A stretch of 64,000 nt of DNA. It comes from an uncultured Aquimarina sp. Its GTDB lineage: Bacteria; Bacteroidota; Bacteroidia; Flavobacteriales; Flavobacteriaceae. A program made the position numbers and the translations under genes. The DNA lies in NCBI GenBank assembly GCA_947495425.1, contig CANLYR010000012.1, positions 23,294 through 87,293 on the forward strand, in the 5' to 3' direction. The notes under the pieces were generated by a model. The model worked only from the letters and a program-made list of their open reading frames with translations, made no database searches and was not told the DNA's origin. Below are positions 61,523 through 64,000 of this stretch, piece after piece; the stretch's first letter is position 1, and every line of letters begins with the position of its first letter.

Positions 61523-63799
61523 TTACATTTTTATGACCTTTATTTGATCAAGTATATTTTCATTTAATTTGATAGTATAAAAGTATATGCCTTTTTGATT
61601 TGTAATAGTGTGATTAATGTCAATTACATGCGTTCCTGATTGAGTATTTTGATTGTAAACTGTTTTGGTTTGACCTAAAATATTAGAGACTGTAATCTGC
61701 AATAGCCCATTATTTGCAGTTGTAATGTATAGTTTGCTTTGCTCATTAATCGGGTTTGGAAAGATCAAAGCTTTAGTGCTCGATCTACCAGCATTTTCTG
61801 AATCATTATCTAAAGTTAAAGCACTTTTTGAAGGGCAGTCTGTAGTGCAGTTGCTAGACCATGTACCTATACTTTTTCCATTTTGATTTCCCGTTACGCT
61901 AAACCATCCGTTAGTTCCTCTGGTTAGATCAACAGTTTGTTGCCTGTTTCCGTCATTAAAAACCACACCAATAGTATTTGTTGATACCCCATTTGGTACT
62001 GTAAATGTATTTGCACTCCACGATGTGCCACTCAGGTTAGTCATAGCTTGACCAGGCCAGCCTGATGTTCCAGATAGTGTTTGGTTATTAGTTTTGTTAT
62101 AAAGATAAATGTTGGAGGCATTACCCCATCCATTTGGCCTCTGAAAGTTAAGAGTTACTTGGTTAGCCGCTGAAGATCCACTACAACCCGATGGGCAATT
62201 GTTTGTCCATGTGCCATTAGTATACCATCCAGTAATACTTCTAGATAGATTATCAGTTTGATTGCTACCATCATTAAAAATGACTCTTATGTTACCAGCA
62301 GAAGTTCCTGCTTGTGGCGTTACTGTAAATGAGTACCATTGTGTACCAGCCATGTTTGTTGTTTGTTGTCCTGGCCACCCAGATGTACCAGGCAAAGTTG
62401 CATTGGCAGAAGCATCAAAGAAATATGCGTTTATTGTAGTACTCCATCCACTTGGTTTTTTGAAATTAACAGTAAATGGTGCTACGGTTTCTCCACCTCC
62501 CGTAGTACCCCCTTGAGTCCATACTGCATACTCTGTTCCCGATGTTTGTAAAACCCAATCACTGCCGTTTGGAGACCAGTTTCTGCTACCTAACTTCATC
62601 GCTAGTGTTCCGCTTTTACCATCTATATAAGCGGCATACAGATCATTTCTTGCTTCGGCAATACTTATTGTTGAACCAGAATGTACTCTAACACTTTTTC
62701 TTGCTGCAATAAGATTCTTGATCGCATTTCGAACTCCTGATCCACCATCAATAAAATGCGTCCAGAACACTGCCGGATTACCCGGATGAGTCAAAATGTA
62801 TGCATATCCTTTTCTAAGGTTTGTTTCTCCTCCCGGGAATACATAATTGGATCCACAGCATTGTTGCGCAAATCCTGTATCATGATTATCTAAAAATGTA
62901 ACAGACTTAGATGGATTTATACCGATCATTCCTGAAGGTCTACCCTGACCATCTCTTAGATAGGATAGATTATTATCCCGTATAGCATTTTGCAAACTAA
63001 CTTTGGTATTAAAATCAAAGGCAGAAGAAGATTGCTGAGCAAAATTCACAAAATTATTAGTTTGCACTCTGCTACTTTCTAAAAGTTCGCCAACTGCAAA
63101 GTATGGGCTCGTAGCATCATTATATTCTTTATTATATATAGGATCATACCCATGTACAAAATCATACCTCCACCCATCAAAACCGATATCATTTTTAAGA
63201 AATCGCATCCATTTGATAATCTCTGCTCTAACAGCAGGGTTTCTGTGATCTAAATCTCTTGCAGCAGCAAAGGTTCCATTAGATCCGTCAGATTTTAGAG
63301 CGAAACCAGGAACATAATCTCCATTAATACTAAATTCTACAGGACCAGACACAAAATTCCTACCCTCGTCATCTGCTGTGATGTAAAAGGTTGGCCATGC
63401 CGGATTGGTAAATGTTACTGCATCATTTGTACCTACTCGGTGATTGATGACAATATCACTTAAAACTTTGATATCAAGGGCGTGATATTGATTAATCAGC
63501 TCTACTAATTGTGCCTGAGATCCATAAGCACTATTCAAATTGTTTAATTCTCTTGGAAGATATCCTTGTGGAGCAGCAGAGTTACTTGGAGGGGGCATCC
63601 AAATCATATCTATGCCAGCGTCTTTTATGCTATTTTTATTTTGTAGTACTACATCATACCAGGTTTGTCCTGCCGGTTGATTTTGTACGTTCCAATCGAA
63701 AGCTTGAAATAATATATCTTCATCTTGTGCTTGAAGGCTTAAGAATGGAATAGTACATAGGATAGCTATGATAATTAATTTTATGTTTTTTTGTTTCAT
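61523..63799 (-). CDS. Secreted GH13 alpha-amylase with two CBM26-like modules and T9SS domain
   Basis: A 758-residue secreted alpha-amylase. The ATG at 63799 gives a proper signal peptide (ends near LQAQ); a TTG 21 bp upstream is rejected. GH13 barrel (about 30-390): VLSDIVINHR, DGWRYDFVHGY with nucleophile Asp213, AVGELLESS with acid/base Glu238, and TFLDNHDTGF with Asp307. Two starch-binding modules (about 450-545 and 550-645; each with GTSGWPGQ and VIFNDG) follow, with Cys-containing linkers. The T9SS tail is about 675-758 (FPNPINEQ). It hydrolyses internal alpha-1,4 bonds of starch outside the cell. No SusC/SusD for starch is in the window. Confidence 0.94.
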   Translation of the reverse strand: MKQKNIKLIIIAILCTIPFLSLQAQDEDILFQAFDWNVQNQPAGQTWYDVVLQNKNSIKDAGIDMIWMPPPSNSAAPQGYLPRELNNLNSAYGSQAQLVELINQYHALDIKVLSDIVINHRVGTNDAVTFTNPAWPTFYITADDEGRNFVSGPVEFSINGDYVPGFALKSDGSNGTFAAARDLDHRNPAVRAEIIKWMRFLKNDIGFDGWRYDFVHGYDPIYNKEYNDATSPYFAVGELLESSRVQTNNFVNFAQQSSSAFDFNTKVSLQNAIRDNNLSYLRDGQGRPSGMIGINPSKSVTFLDNHDTGFAQQCCGSNYVFPGGETNLRKGYAYILTHPGNPAVFWTHFIDGGSGVRNAIKNLIAARKSVRVHSGSTISIAEARNDLYAAYIDGKSGTLAMKLGSRNWSPNGSDWVLQTSGTEYAVWTQGGTTGGGETVAPFTVNFKKPSGWSTTINAYFFDASANATLPGTSGWPGQQTTNMAGTQWYSFTVTPQAGTSAGNIRVIFNDGSNQTDNLSRSITGWYTNGTWTNNCPSGCSGSSAANQVTLNFQRPNGWGNASNIYLYNKTNNQTLSGTSGWPGQAMTNLSGTSWSANTFTVPNGVSTNTIGVVFNDGNRQQTVDLTRGTNGWFSVTGNQNGKSIGTWSSNCTTDCPSKSALTLDNDSENAGRSSTKALIFPNPINEQSKLYITTANNGLLQITVSNILGQTKTVYNQNTQSGTHVIDINHTITNQKGIYFYTIKLNENILDQIKVIKM

Positions 63800-63978
63800 T
63801 GTGTAATTTTTAAATTCCAAATAGGAATAATTGATGTCGTGTTTGTGTTGTCGTATAGGTTGCGAAAATAAAGCTCTATTTTTCGTTGGAAAGAAATTTC
63901 ATTTCATAATGCGTAGTTTTTTAAATTGAATATCCGTTTTTAATCATAATCCTGTAATTCCAGCAATTACAAGTCTAT

Positions 63979-63995
63979 CGAAGAGCTTCTCTTCG
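63979..63995. repeat. Perfect 7-bp hairpin at the window edge
   Basis: CGAAGAG (63979-63985), CTT, CTCTTCG (63989-63995) is a perfect small hairpin upstream of the amylase gene. It may be the first palindrome of another element continuing outside the window, or an unrelated structure. Only the arms are visible here. Confidence 0.35.
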
Positions 63996-64000
63996 AAATA

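Noticed and set aside
62262..62551. Plus-strand frames antisense to the amylase binding modules
   Set aside because: They are mirror frames of a well-supported coding region with low-complexity Gly/Ser/Thr content.

Overview
The window looks like chromosomal DNA of a marine-type member of the Flavobacteriaceae (Bacteroidota). The evidence is low GC content, a SusC/SusD pair, hybrid two-component regulators with fused AraC domains, C-terminal type IX secretion (T9SS) sorting domains with a PNP motif, TonB receptors with STN or carboxypeptidase-regulatory N-termini, and DUF4249 lipoproteins. I cannot assign a genus from sequence alone. I saw no rRNA, tRNA, CRISPR array, prophage or transposase.

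Layout. 1-8.1 kb is a run of unrelated genes on the minus strand: a partial S10 carboxypeptidase, a YdeI-like protein, small lipoproteins, an esterase-TPR protein, a pentapeptide-repeat membrane protein flanked by an attC-like folded element, a Rid protein, and an HGSNAT/NagX-like membrane acetyltransferase. 8.1-11.7 kb holds an M1 peptidase and a LytS/LytR-type two-component pair. 11.9-43.2 kb is a large chitin utilization locus: SusC and SusD, a surface GH18 lipoprotein, an FG-GAP/ASPIC lipoprotein, a NagB-PIG-L fusion, a GH20 hexosaminidase, an orphan LytTR regulator, a hybrid sensor/AraC regulator, a 1944-residue chitinase with three GH18 catalytic domains, a GH8-CBM6 enzyme and another GH18 enzyme. 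43.6-45 kb is an M28 peptidase. 45.4-53.3 kb is a five-gene operon (hypothetical protein, STN-TonB receptor, two tandem DUF4249 lipoproteins, MG2-like protein). 53.4-56.3 kb holds an amidohydrolase and an MFS transporter whose start codon appears mutated. 56.3-63.8 kb is an alpha-glucan/trehalose group: TPS-TPP fusion, divergent GH15, a CBM9-like lipoprotein and a secreted GH13 amylase.

How it works together (inference from families). Secreted T9SS enzymes (three-domain chitinase, GH18 enzyme, GH8) cut chitin and probably chitosan. The surface GH18 lipoprotein and SusC/SusD trim and import oligosaccharides. GH20 releases GlcNAc, and the NagB fusion takes GlcN-6-P to fructose-6-P. No nagA, GlcNAc kinase or GlcNAc permease is in the window. 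The hybrid sensor lies between the catabolic genes and the large chitinase. A shared motif (TTTTTGAGTCATT, then AATTNGTTTT) lies 105 and 136 bp upstream of the nagB fusion and the large chitinase, and is a candidate operator.

Most interesting observations: the three-catalytic-domain chitinase; the shared upstream motif; an ATAA overlap in which one G-to-A change would be silent for the TPS-TPP stop but destroys the MFS start; an attC-like element beside the pentapeptide gene; a 21-bp-period degenerate tandem array; and a two-hairpin intergenic repeat present twice.
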